Shown in pieces: positions 46,445 through 57,859 of a DNA stretch of 64,000 bases. The notes under the pieces are model-generated. The model was not told the origin of the DNA. It saw nothing but the letters and a program-made list of their open reading frames with translations, and did not search any database. Source of the DNA: Antennarius striatus (taxonomy: Eukaryota; Chordata; Actinopteri; Lophiiformes; Antennariidae); NCBI RefSeq assembly GCF_040054535.1, contig NC_090779.1, positions 21,188,501 to 21,252,500 of the forward strand. Reading direction: 5' to 3'. Both the position numbers and the translations under genes were made by a program. Each line of letters opens with the position of its first letter. Position 1 is the stretch's first letter.

Positions 46445-49400
46445 CTGAAGAGAGATGAGAGATGAGAATTATGGTAAAATTGTTTAAAAGTATTTTGTTA
46501 TTCATAATTTAATCCTACACAATAATGTTTCAGAACAAAGACAATAACATTTTTTAAAGATGGAATTAACAGATTTAAAAGAACCAAATCCACACACGTT
46601 CACCTTGGGTCTCTGCGACGGCCGCCGGGATGAGTCTCCAATCCCTTCCCACATGTTCTTTTTCTGCATCACATCTCCAGGCATGAAATCCTGACAAGAT
46701 AATCAATCACTATAAACACTAGTGTATATTTTATCTGAAGATTTGCCAGAATTTTACAGAAATATTTCTTATTTGCTCTTTTTTTTAAAAAAATCTGACC
46801 TAAAGTAAGTATTGATTTATATTTTTTGGTGATTACTTAATATTCTTAAGAATATCTAAATAGTCTTTTGGGTGCAGCTGTTTCGTCATATTTTTATTTA
46901 TTTATTCTATAATGTGCTTACAGTGTTAAAAGCAGACATGCTATGGCACAATTAATGATAAATATGAAACACAGACATATTTGGATGAGAAAGTGTTTCA
47001 ATTTTCTCTATATTTTTGCCTGATAAGACCAGCATAAATCTCAAAATGTTCAAACTTCTGCTGACGGGTTTCTGAATGAACGAGTCCACAGAGATAGAAT
47101 TCATGGAGAGGAGGTGAACAACACATGTGATCCGGTTTTTAAGTGTTCTTGTCGTGTTGGCGACTCACCGTCAGTCTGCCGGGCGACTGTCTGCTGCTGT
47201 CGGATGGACCCTTCACCCACTGGGTGATCAGGTCTGCCACGCCCACCTTCAGCGCTTCAGTGTCCTGATGCACAAAAAAATATTTTGTTGATCGTGTGAA
47301 GACGAAAAAGATTTTATGGCCAGACCTGTCTTATCATTTGTGCTAACAGAGGAGCTGGACATCTCTAACATTTTCCCACTTAAAATCATAAAATTTAAGT
47401 TTCAACTTAATATAAAACAGAAAATTTCAAATATTCAAAAATGTAATAAGTTTGAATTTTGAAATACTTCTGAATTATCTAAAAATGATGAGTAAAAGCA
47501 TATTTCAATATTCGTAGCATGACTACTTTCATTCATTCATTTTCATTCATTGTGAAAGGGTAGGGCCCTGGAGCCTATCCCAGCGGACTGGGGGCATAAG
47601 GTAGGGTACACTCCGGGCACGACGCCAGTGCACCGCGATGCCTACTTTCATTCAGGTTTATTGTTGTCAGAGCAGAAATTTACCGGGTCCTTACCTTACA
47701 GGTTGCTGCTTTGGTGGGTGTCTGACTCCAGGCCTCCCCAGCCTCAAACAGGTTTTTCTTGGAGGCAACAACTTCAGGTGAGCCGGGCAGGTCGGTCAGT
47801 GATGCCTTCACTGTGCGAGTTTCCTGGGAATTCTGAAAGTTACCATATATAGACTTTTTTGTACCAAGAAAAGTATGTTCTGAAAAATGAATGAAACAAC
47901 AATGACTACCACAAGCGTGAAGTTTAAAAATAAAAAAATAACAGTCTGAACACTTAAGACTCTTTAATGATTAATATTTGCTTTAAAGGACAGTAATACG
48001 AATAACGTGTACTTTGATTTTATTAGCACTTAAAGATAGATCTAATTTAAATAATTCTCTTGTACTGGTTGTTCAAACTGAAATTAATCCAGAATTAAAT
48101 CATTCTGTTGATTAACATTGATTTTATGTTTTTTTTAACTTTCGTTAAAATAAAGATGTAATATTAATATAATTTATTTATAATTAAATAGAGGGCAGCA
48201 AGTAATTTCAAATGTGTCAGCCTTTGGATTCTGCTGGATATGAAGAAAAAGTGTCACTGTGGAGTTATTCTGTATAAAAAGAGCCTGTTAGCACTGGTTT
48301 ATGGTGAGAAATCTGTTCATTTTCTCACACCTGCTTTACGATCATTTAGTAAATGTTGTGTCAAACCCGTATTTTTAAAGCTCTCCATAAATAAGGTTGT
48401 CTTGAGTCGACCCTGGGTCATTTACCAAGCTGCTTGTTGGCGTGCAAATGGAGGACAGAGCGATAAAAGAGGTCTGAAGGACGGGTATTCCCATCATATA
48501 TCTGTTCAACACAAGTAAATAAAGACACAGAGCTGAGGTGTCATCATCCAGATGACGTGCTGACCTCAGCACAAAAAGGGTCAAGGAGTTTCCTGCTCTG
48601 CAACAGGCTTTAAACAATTACAGTCCAAAGGCTGATCTGCTGATCTAGGGTGGAAGGAAACACTGACTACTTCTTTAAAACCAATTTGCTTTAGAGGCAC
48701 GGGAAAGGAATATATCTCCTCATAAAAAAAACCCTTCCCTTTGGCCAAACACTTTTAGTACCAGTGAAGCAGACAGAAAAGATAATTCTGTGTTTCCCAA
48801 ACACGACTGCCACGCAGAACGAGGCTGTGTACAGTGTACAGGTTAGAAGTGCATGACTGCATAGTGTAACCAGGTGAGAGCATAGGTGTGAACCTGTCCT
48901 GAATGAGTCAGAGTCTTTATGTCAGAGGAGCTATGGAATCTGTGGAGTAAATATCAGAGCCTAGGTCTGACTTAACTTCTACTTCAAAACTGAATTTTGG
49001 ACTAAAATTATTAGAAGTAAACATATTATTTTATTTTCTTTCACAAATTTAGTAAATTTATAAACACGTATTTCACTAAACATATGAAGAACTTTGAAAA
49101 TACGACAGACTTTAAATATTTCTTTCCAATATGATTTTAAAAATATAAGCCTAAACCGAAAACGCGTGTGTGACGTTGTGTGTACATGTGTGTGACGTTG
49201 TGTGTACTGACCTCCACTGCATGAACATACTGCTCCACCTTGTCATCAATCTTAGGCAGCAGGGCGACGGGCAGTGTCTTCTTGAAGCTGTTACTGATTT
49301 AAGCGAAACAACAAACACATATTTGTGTTTATATGAGATTCATCATCTGAGTGGTTTGTTTCAACATGTTTCAGGGCGCCGCCACACAGCGACGCCCGCT

Positions 49401-52400
49401 TATACAAAGGGAATACGATGATGTCATGACTGACAGACGGAAGCTGCACCTGACATGACTACTGGAAGGTGTGACTCAGTCGGATTTTGTACTTTTATCG
49501 TTAGTAATACATTTCGAGACGTTGAACAGGCCTGTAAAGAATTCATCGTGTTGAAATATTGATTAGACATTAGTTATCATACTGGTGATGGTTCTTGAAA
49601 ATGTTTAAGAAATGTGACTCAGTCTTAAGTCTCTTTATAGGAATTGTCTGCTACTGACGTTCTGTCTCTGAATACTGTTCTTGGTACGGTTATTTCTAAA
49701 TAAGAACATCCACAGAGAGGCATAGCCTCTCAGAGGTGATCATTTCCTGATGCAGACGGCTCAGAGCCGCTTTACCCTCCAACCAGCAAAGAAAACACAG
49801 CAGCCAGCACCTGGATAGAGTTAAGTAGGGTCATAAATCACAGCTGAGGGGGGGGTGATGCACTGAAAGAGGCCAAAAAGTCACCTTTGAACTTGAAGTG
49901 TGAACTGTACAGTGCAGTAAGGAGTCTGTGACAATTTATAATTTACAACTGCTCTCTGCTTCTTATCTGTTTTAAACTTACTATATTTGAATTTTGTGGT
50001 GTCATTCAGATTAAACAACAAGTCTCATCAGGAGCGCTGACCTCAAACCTGTCCTAAGAACATCCAAATCCTTTCAGGATTATTAAATCTCAGATTTTCT
50101 TGGTTGTATATATTATTTTCCGGATCAGTTGTACTGAATCGTTGTCATGGGTACAAATTCAAAATTCAACACAGCTGAAAGTTAAAAGTCTTTTTTAACT
50201 TGAACAAAAACCTGATTTAACTAAAAGTTTTCATTTTATTACATCACATCGTAAACATTCCCCATGTATTTTTCTGTAAACAAGTATCACTTTACATTTC
50301 ATTTATTCTTTTATGTTTTAAATATTAATTACATCCCGCTTCAAAGTGGTGATGTATTGTAATTGTCAGTGTTTATGTGTTCATCCGTCCGTCCATTCGT
50401 CCGTCTGTCCGTCCACCAAATATCTTCGCAACCGTTGCAGATAGAAAAATGAAACGAAAAAAACACATTACTCGGGCAGCAAAGGGGATGAAAATGAGAT
50501 GACCTCGACCCTGACAAAGGTATATTAAGGTCAAATTTCAACTTTTTTACTCTCAGGATCCGGATAAGATAGAAAGATGAGGGAGAAAGCCAGTGTGAGG
50601 AACACCGTAGATTAAAGCTAGTACTTTCTGAAAGTAGGTCAGGGTAAGTCGCGGGATGTTGCAGTCTCTGCCTTGTTACATTTTAATTACAATCCCAAGT
50701 TTATTAGTACTTCTATATTTCACTTATTCTGTATTATGTGTTCTATTTTAATCATATTTTAATTTCATACAGTCTCACTGTATTAGAAAACGTTATTAGA
50801 GTGTTGACCTTTGAAATTTTCCAACATCCTGCACGTACCTTGCAGAACACAATGATGGATTAATACGTTCTTTAAAGAGAAGAGTAATCACCATCGGTGA
50901 TCCTGCTTTAAATTCTACTGAAGATATTCACCTTTTCTTCACCGAGCGATTCAGCGACTCTGTTCTCTCTGTGATCTGAAAAACAAGAAGACGTCTGAGG
51001 TCAGTGTTTCACAGAAACGCAGGAAGGTTTCCATGTCGCTGCCTCATTTCAGGAGTGTGTAAATTACAGCTCAGCTCTTCTCAGACCGCCGCCACTCGTC
51101 CAAGACAAACACAGCCGAGATGGTTGGTCTTCATCAAACTATTCAGTCATCGCAGCAGCCTCGGTCAGAGGAGACTGAAGGCATGAGCGTAATGAGAAAC
51201 AGCAGATGTGACTAATCTGCTTTGTATATTTTCTCACACAGATGTCTGCTTTATTTGCTTGTTGTCAGCTGCTTGAAATAAAACATAGCATTTTGTTTTT
51301 CCTTTACTCCTTTTTTCCCACCAACAGCTCTTATGTCTCTATCTGAATGTCTTAAACAGTTGGACCCACTGGTGAAGGGTCACTAAATACATTTACACAT
51401 GTCTGATGTTCATACTTTATTTAAATACATCCACTTCAATTTATGTGTGAAATATCCGACGCGCTGCCATACTCTACATGTGGATGTATCTGTGAGATTT
51501 TAAATAAAAGACATGATCTGATGATCTTATAAAACATAATCTACTATTTTATAGAAAAATACAGTGATAAAATGATGTTGAGTGAATATAGCATCAACAA
51601 AATCGATTTAATACTGAACCGATTAACTGCAGTGGGATGAAAATGCTTCAGTGACATCATATTAGGAACCATGTGATCATATTTGGAGGCTCAGTTGTCA
51701 ATGGTACAAATTCACTTGTAGTACTCCTGTTCAATAAATAAAGTGCAAACGTGTAGATCTCACATGCAGTGGCATGCTCATAAATAAAATATACCTGATA
51801 TAACATCCAAATACGGAAACCTAAAAGTCCCAAAAACTGTTTTAATCTCCTCAAGATTTCGTCAGTCAGAGAGGGTCCACAAATGATTAATAATTTAATG
51901 TGTGGGCACAAGACAGAAAAATATGTTTTTCAAACTTTAGAAGTTTTTAGGAGCTGGGACGCAGCTGTAACCCAGGAAAGTCAGGAGGGAGGTCACTGAT
52001 CACAAATCAAACTCACATCAAGAATACTTCAGGTACCAGTGAGCTTCCTGTAAACACGACATGCTTCTCTGGTGCGGCCGGAACACACTGGCCCGTTCAG
52101 AAACACACACTAACACACACACATGCAACTTACAAGTTGAGTCTGAGTCCAGCTGTGAAGGTAAGACACGGTTATTTGTTTGAGTTGGTAAGTAAAGTGT
52201 AAAGTCACATCGCATCAAGTAATCTATGAGTTAATGGATGACAAAGACGAAGGACAGCTAACCTAAAAAACAATGGAGCCCATTTGTTCTCTGCGTGATC
52301 CGAAAGTCGGTCGCAGCCGCCGACAAGTCTGGACTGATTTAATGTGTTGTTCATAAAAACATCAAAGTGTTTGAAATCTTTCCTCGGTTCTTCACTGCAG

Positions 52401-55400
52401 TTACTGCATAAAGCTTTGAAACAACTTGTTGACTTAATTTAATACCAGCTGGTTAGGAATTAAATCACTGGAGATTCCAGTCATTCAGAACTGAGAACAA
52501 GAACTCTGAGAACTGTGACTGCAGTTGTAGTTTTTTTTTTTTACTTGCTACAACATCGCTGCTCTGTCAAGATCTGGAATAATCACACACCCAGAAACCT
52601 TTGCATGCTTGATGAATAAAAAAAATGGAAATTTTGTTAGCATGTTATAACACAACTACAAAATCATAGCTTGGAGCATAACTTAGATGTGGAAGCTTTG
52701 ACGTCCCCAGATGAGTTCACAGTGGACGGTATTTACCTTGTATGTAGGAGTTTTGGGACTGAACATTTCATCTCCGTCCATGCTGGACATACTCAGGTTC
52801 TTCATCCTCTCAGCTGCCTCCATCCTCCTTCTCTCGATGTCCTTCTTCATCTGTCTCTTCTCCTCCTCGGATCCAGATCACAAACACAAATGAACTCCAT
52901 ATTTTAACACAAACTGCATCAGTCAGATCACAAATTCTTTGTAAATATGAGTCATGTCATCGTGTATGTCAGCCAAGAGGACTCTACTCTTTCTTCTCCA
53001 ACTTAAAATGCGATCAAAACTTTGCGCTCGTCTGTGTCTGTTGTAAATATCACTGCTCTTACTTTCGTTTAATTCGATTTCAACAATTTTGAACCAATCC
53101 CATGTATACACTCCCAGAATGTTGTTACCAGCGTGACTGCAGATGTTGTTTCTGGGTCGTTTTTAAAAGGACCATGTAAGTATGGGCTAAAAAAGAAAAC
53201 ATATATACTGTAGGCAGGTATCAAGCCTGTAGTGTAAAGAAAGGAAAAGCCTGCTCATTTTAGAACCAAAACAATGAGCTCAAAGAGGCTAAAACTGATG
53301 GAGTGCAGTGTTAAAGGTCACTAAAGACAACTCAAGCTCTACTGCTGATGGTTTCCTCAAGACTTCACGAGACATGCTTACCTCCTCTTTGGCTAAGCGT
53401 AGCTGCTCCTCTTCCTCCCTCCGACACTCCTCTTCTTCTCTGACTCGACGTCTCTCCTCCCTCCTCCTCTTCAGCTCCTCCACCTCCTGCTCAGCCTCTG
53501 CCTGCCGTTGTCTCATCTGCTCCAGCTCCTGACTCTCCTTCTGCTGGAGGCCGTGTCGAATCTTCTCCAGATGATGCTCCTTTTCCAGGATGGCCTCTGC
53601 CTCCTCCATGGCTCTGCTGCACCCCCCCCCCCCACCAGGACAGATTTAAATATTAAGATAATTAAATGTTCAGACAGGGAGACACAGGTTCTGCGAAAAA
53701 CGTAATAGGTACATATCATCTAATCTTCACTCCATCCACTCATGGAGCAGCTTCCACTGTTGACCTCTGACTTTCATCAGTGACATGAACGAAACAATAC
53801 TGAAATAAACGATAATCTAACAATGCATTGGCTGATAGAGGCTAAATATTTGTATTCACTCCACCTTTTTGTCTTGTTGTGCAAGTATGATGTCACTTCT
53901 TCATTGGCTGTGTGTCCGTTGGCGTTCTGGTGTTTTGGCTCTTGCTTGAGGAAAACCTTGGATGTGTAAGAGATTTTCACTTCTTGTCTTTTCTCCACCT
54001 GAATGGGAGAGGTTCAAAGCAACACAAGAGCTTGTCATACACAATGTGTAGTTTTTAACCATCTGTCAGAGACCTTCAGGGGTTTAGGATAGGACTGTGG
54101 CTTTATTTGTTGTTTTCCTGAATGGTTTAAGTCTGGTTTGAGTATCTGAATAGTAACCTGAGGGGTATATTGGACCTTTCCTAACCGGAGACTTGACTTG
54201 GACTTACCCTGATGATCCTGAGACCTAAATTGAGACTTGCTCGGAATGATAACCAAGTTGGATTGGTCTCGATTAATGTTCTGAAGGAAACCTGACTTGA
54301 CTCACATTGGTCTAAAAATCATTAATCATACCTCTGTAATCGGCCTCTTTGTCATCAACTCCTCTCTCTTTCTCTTGTCCTCCTCATCCTCCTTTTCATT
54401 CTGCCTCTTCACCCTCTCAGCTCGAATCGCCTCATCCTCACGTTCACTCCTCCTCTCCATCTCCACTGTGCTTCCATCCACTTCCTCACACTCTTGTCTT
54501 TGGAGTCGGCTGGAGACTGCGATTGAGGCCGGAACGGCGTTTACTGCTTTGTTTGTTGTTGCCTCTTCTTCATCCTCATCCTCCTCACCTCCCTGGTTCA
54601 GCTCCTGCATGCGTTGCTGCCTCCGTCTTTCTCTGCGCTGAGTCCAGTCGCTGAAGCCTTCGTCTTCGTCTAGAGACGGACAACCGCTTGGCTTCAGGTC
54701 ACCGTCATACCTGAGGACGAAATGATGTGCATGACCGGACTTGATTTTGAAGGATGCACTTGGAGTTGGGGACAGATACAAAAATGGTCCCCAGAAAAGT
54801 CAGATAATCCTTTAAGGACTCATCTTTGACCGTTTTAGTTTTAAACATAAGATTTCTCTTGGTTGAGATTCAACTTGAAAAACTCAGGTGTCATTGGTCC
54901 TGAGCTACTTCCTTTTAGAAGCTGAGGTTCACACTCTGCCAGCATGTTTGAGCTAGTTTGCAGAAACTGGGCTCAGTATCTGTCTGTCAAAAGGCATTAA
55001 GTGATTTTAGCAAAAAGCCTGCCAGTGTTCCAGTAAACAGAGGCTCAGACAAGGAGGCGTTCAGGGGAAGGACAATGGTGGTGCTGTTTAAAACAATACT
55101 GAAAACATTAAAGTATTCCTGAATCACGACTGTTATCAAGAAATTCTCAGGATATTTTAAAAGGAGAACAGTCCTCAAAAGTTTCACATTAAGTACTAAA
55201 GAAACGCCAGTGGTCAGATTGCTATTTCCACTTTTAAAGCTCCATCCTGCTGAAATGTGTCATCATAATCTCACGTTCAACAAAGTAGAGTAATAAATAT
55301 GTCCGCTGATAAGCTTCTGTAATCACAGACCCATTAGCAAGAGAGTGGAGCTGACAAATGAATGACTGACCTGTGCCACAGTAGAAAATCCAGGCAGTAA

Positions 55401-57437
55401 AAGCAAGAAAAACTGTCAATGACAGATGACATATATGGGAATATTTAGTAGATTTTCATGTTTGTTTGCTCATAATATGTTGGTCTCGTCACATTTGGGT
55501 TTTTATTTTATTACTTCAGAAATTTCAAGTGACAGGATGAGAGGTCCAATCCTCAGGCTGGAAAAAATAAAAAAACATGCGCAACTTTTTGTCAAATAAA
55601 ACTTTAGAAACTATGAAATGTTTCAATTCAAACAAAACGAAACCGAACGGACAAATTCTGTAGGTGAAAAAAGAAAAAAAAAGATCTAAAAAAACACACA
55701 GAAGTAACTGTATGGAAGAGATTTAATCAGGTTTTGGTCTTTAAAATTATTTGGTTAGGAAGTACTTTGTAAAAGTACTTCCTAACCAAATAGTGGTTAA
55801 AATAAACGCTTGATTGAGTTAAGTGCACCTTCATCACTACGGTTACAAGGTTTGGGTTTAATGGAACATTTGGCCTCATCACAGCTGGATGAGTCACTGC
55901 TGATCTTCATCCATTAACACTAAAGGTCTGCAGCTCTCTCTGCTTCCTTCTGGGCATCACTACAACACACCAGCATCAAACTCATTGTTATCTCCTCCCC
56001 ACGACGTCTCCAGCTGTTCCCTCCGCTGAACAAACGCAATCAAAGTGTGTTTTGTGTTCCCAGGAGCTGGCAGAAAGGAATTCACTCAACATTCCCCAGA
56101 TGATTAAGACACTTGGGGGGGCCGGCGAAGCCCCCCCGTTGCCTGATGGGAGCCTCTCTCTCTCTCTGATCTCTCAACAACAAATCGGCCTTAACAAGCA
56201 GACATGTTTCTGTATGTCGGCCGCTCCGGTCGTAAAGTCCACACCTGGAGCGATACCTGACTCGAATGAGTGACACCTCCTCCGCTATTCATGTCGTCCT
56301 TTAATAGCAGGAGTCTCTGTTTTGTTTTTTGTTTGTTGAATTAAAATCTGAGCCCCTTGACGATTGAATGACCCTCAGATTTACAGTCATCCATCACTGG
56401 ACTGTTAGATTCTAGCCTACATGGAGCAAATAAAAAACTCTGCCAGCACCTGACCTTTGACCTCCTCAGAAGCAAGTAACCAGGAAGCGAGTGGAGCCAA
56501 AGGGGATTTACAGAACAACATCACTGTGCCTTCACAGAAAATATTTGAACTACATCCCTGGTTGGAGCTTCCTCACTGCAGCCAGAAACCAGCTGAGCTC
56601 GAGACGTGACGGACGAGAAGGTGTCGGAGGCCAAAGCTGTGGTTATGGAGCTGAAATTAAAAGTCGGCTGAAATGCCACGAGTTTCGACACGGCGTTGGT
56701 TTTCCCCGGAGACTCTTTGTAGTAAACATTCTTCAGAGGTTGTGTAATGAGAGGGCAGCTGTGTGTGTTGATCTTCACATCAACAAAAATGAGGGAAGAG
56801 GTTGTTTGCAGCTTCTCTCAATGGAAGCATTGGTTTTATGTAACCAGACAATCCATGAAAACCAGCGAGCGCATATGACAAGCAGTAAGGTTGGCGTTCA
56901 CGGCCGGGAAACGTGGAGACAAACTATAAACTCACAACAATCACCAGAAAAAAATAACACAGCTAGTGGTTTGAACAGGAAGCGGATGGACAGGGGGGAA
57001 GTGAATGAATAATGTTCAGCACTTAATAACTTCCTGGGTTCCCATGATTAAATGGACAAGGAATTTAACAACTGTCTGATGTCATTTTTATTTTTTTTAT
57101 GGTGAGACAAGGCAAGAATGTCTGACTTTAAACAGGGCCTAAAAAGTTCCACTGAAATCTTGAAATCTCAACATTTGCTGACGTCAGTGTCAGGATCCAA
57201 CAGATTATTTATTTTAAATACTCAGTCAGTTTATTCCGTCACATCATCAATTGTGGTTCTATCATGAGTCAGGTTCTATCATTAACCCGTGATAGAACCC
57301 CTGCTGTTGGACAAAAGACGTTTGAACTGTTGCTTATGGAAACAAAGCAGGTGTTTCGTGTAAATTGGAAAATGACTTATGAGAAGGGAAATAAACAAAC
57401 AGTCTTGGAAGATGTTTACAGCCCTAAACTGGGCTTG

Positions 57438-57533
<96 letters not shown>

Positions 57534-57557
57534 GTTATTATTATTATTATTATTATC

Positions 57558-57589
<32 letters not shown>

Positions 57590-57859
57590 CGTTATTATCG
57601 TTATTATAATGATTATTATTATTATCTTTATTTTATTATTATTATCATTGTTATTATTGTTATTATTGTTATTATTTTGAGCGTAGTTCTAGCCCTAGTT
57701 TTTCGTACGTACACATTCTCCTCTGCCGCCGTCTCGTTCTCCAGTGAACTCTCTCCCGTCACTGCGTTGCCGTCCGTCCAGCGCGAAGCCTCCCGAGCTC
57801 GTCGACGGCGTTCCCTCTCCACCTCCTCGGCGTCCTCAATGCTCCTCTGAGCCGTCAGC
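46271..57859 (-). CDS. lsp1: Lymphocyte-specific protein 1-like, F-actin binding
   Basis: LSP1 is a cytoplasmic actin-binding phosphoprotein of leukocytes and endothelium. Minus-strand exons 57713-57859, 54332-54710, 53865-53998, 53382-53616, 52737-52865, 50932-50975, 49212-49293, 47695-47832, 47169-47264, 46604-46690 and 46271-46444 join in frame to 547 residues plus an upstream start. Family matches: LDEDEGFSDWTQRRE (human DEDEGFGDW), RTESLNRSVKKSNS, a PKIDDKVEQY segment, VASKKNLFEAGEAWSQTPTK, a GDVMQKKNMWE motif and KYKFVVTGHGKYEK, the last diagnostic of LSP1. Unlike mammalian LSP1 (about 340 residues) it keeps a long charged coiled coil (exons 53382-53616 and 52737-52865, EVEELKRRREERRRV) and LKVGVADLITQWVKG, both like caldesmon, so it resembles the common ancestor of the two families. 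The C-terminus after KYEK is longer than in mammals. N-terminal coding exon uncertain. Confidence 0.92.
46604..46690 (-). CDS. lsp1: lsp1 exon: GDVMQKKNMWE segment
   Basis: 87 bases, phase 0 to 0, encoding DFMPGDVMQKKNMWEGIGDS then SRRPSQRPK. It parallels GDMSKKSLWE of mammalian LSP1 and GDVSSKRNLWE of caldesmon. Donor GTGAAC. Confidence 0.92.
47169..47264 (-). CDS. lsp1: lsp1 exon: caldesmon-like KVGVADLITQW
   Basis: 96 bases, phase 0 to 0, encoding DTEALKVGVADLITQWVKGP then SDSSRQSPGRLT. Similar to the caldesmon C-terminal actin/calmodulin-binding segment LKVGVSSRINEWL; mammalian LSP1 lacks it. Skippable without a frame change. Confidence 0.92.
47540..47645. repeat. Dispersed fish repeat fragment in lsp1 intron
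   Basis: GGAGCCTATCCCAGCGGACT and GGGTACACTCCGGGCACGAC resemble the widespread fish element with GGAGCCTATCCCAGCTGACT ... GGGTACACCCTGGAC. It stands 50 bases from the donor of the next lsp1 exon. Confidence 0.7.
47695..47832 (-). CDS. lsp1: lsp1 exon: VASKKNLFEAGEA segment
   Basis: 138 bases, phase 0 to 0, encoding NSQETRTVKASLTDLPGSPE, then VVASKKNLFEAGEAWSQTPT and KAATCK. Matches the LSP1 MAVASTK..WETGEVQ..TPSCK region. Confidence 0.92.
49212..49293 (-). CDS. lsp1: lsp1 exon: LLPKIDDKVEQY segment
   Basis: 82 bases, phase 2 to 0, encoding NSFKKTLPVALLPKIDDKVE then QYVHAVE, aligned with LPISKIDQWLEQYTQAIE of human LSP1. Donor GTCAGT. Confidence 0.92.
50341..50545. repeat. Dispersed repeat-like block in lsp1 intron
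   Basis: TCCGTCCGTC simple repeats followed by ACCAAATATCTTCGCAACCG and a block with GACCTTGA-like words. The layout resembles a known class of fish repeats, but I cannot name it. Confidence 0.4.
50932..50975 (-). CDS. lsp1: lsp1 exon: RTESLNRS segment
   Basis: 44 bases encoding ITERTESLNRSVKK plus two bases of Ser. RTESLNRS is identical to the mammalian LSP1 motif that precedes its SNSVKK. Confidence 0.94.
52737..52865 (-). CDS. lsp1: lsp1 exon: second half of coiled coil
   Basis: 129 bases encoding EEKRQMKKDIERRRMEAAER, then MKNLSMSSMDGDEMFSPKTP and TYK. Very like caldesmon EEIERRRAEAAEKRQKM. The acceptor (ATCCGAG) has a poor pyrimidine tract; frame and length support it. Confidence 0.88.
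53382..53616 (-). CDS. lsp1: lsp1 exon: first half of coiled coil
   Basis: Encodes R-A-MEEAEAILEKEHHLEKI and on through EVEELKRRREERRRVREEEE to RLAKEE. The acceptor is a tandem CAGCAG directly after a run of about ten G, so inclusion of one residue (Ser-Arg or Arg) may vary. Donor GTAAGC. Confidence 0.9.
53865..53998 (-). CDS. lsp1: lsp1 exon: VEKRQEVKISYTSK segment
   Basis: 134 bases encoding VEKRQEVKISYTSKVFLKQE, then PKHQNANGHTANEEVTSYLH and NKTK, ending AG before GTGGAG, a weak donor. Phase fits both neighbours. Confidence 0.85.
54332..54710 (-). CDS. lsp1: lsp1 exon: acidic DEDEGFSDW region
   Basis: 379 bases encoding YDGDLKPSGCPSLDEDEGFS then DWTQRRERRRQQRMQELNQG and a long Glu-rich charged stretch. 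DEDEGF.DW is the signature of the LSP1 N-terminal acidic half. Donor GTATGA. Confidence 0.93.
55748..55792. repeat. Perfect 21-bp hairpin in lsp1 intron
   Basis: TATTTGGTTAGGAAGTACTT plus T at 55748-55768 is followed, after the three bases GTA, by its exact reverse complement at 55772-55792. No mismatch in the arms. Confidence 0.9.
57272..57299. repeat. Small hairpin with direct repeat
   Basis: GGTTCTATCA at 57272-57281 pairs with TGATAGAACC at 57290-57299; GGTTCTATCA also occurs directly repeated at about 57255. Confidence 0.75.
57438..57677. repeat. Long (TTA)n microsatellite next to lsp1 exon
   Basis: About 240 bases of TTA/ATT with scattered G and C interruptions, ending about 36 bases from the donor of the exon at 57713-57859. 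Poly-Ile and poly-Leu frames here are artefacts. Confidence 0.97.
57713..57859 (-). CDS. lsp1: lsp1 exon: TAQRSIEDAEE segment
   Basis: 147 bases, phase 2 to 2, encoding LTAQRSIEDAEEVERERRRR, then AREASRWTDGNAVTGESSLE and NETAAEEN. The ERERRRRARE stretch recalls the caldesmon N-terminus (AARERRRRARQ). Donor GTACGT, acceptor CCTGCAG. Confidence 0.9.

Noticed and set aside
54297-54654. Plus-strand Ser- and Pro-rich ORFs
   Set aside because: Antisense of the Glu/Arg-rich lsp1 exon at 54332-54710, which has LSP1 motifs and splice sites.
57264-57680. 138-codon poly-Ile ORF resembling a membrane protein
   Set aside because: Produced by the (TTA)n repeat in the lsp1 intron, not a membrane segment.
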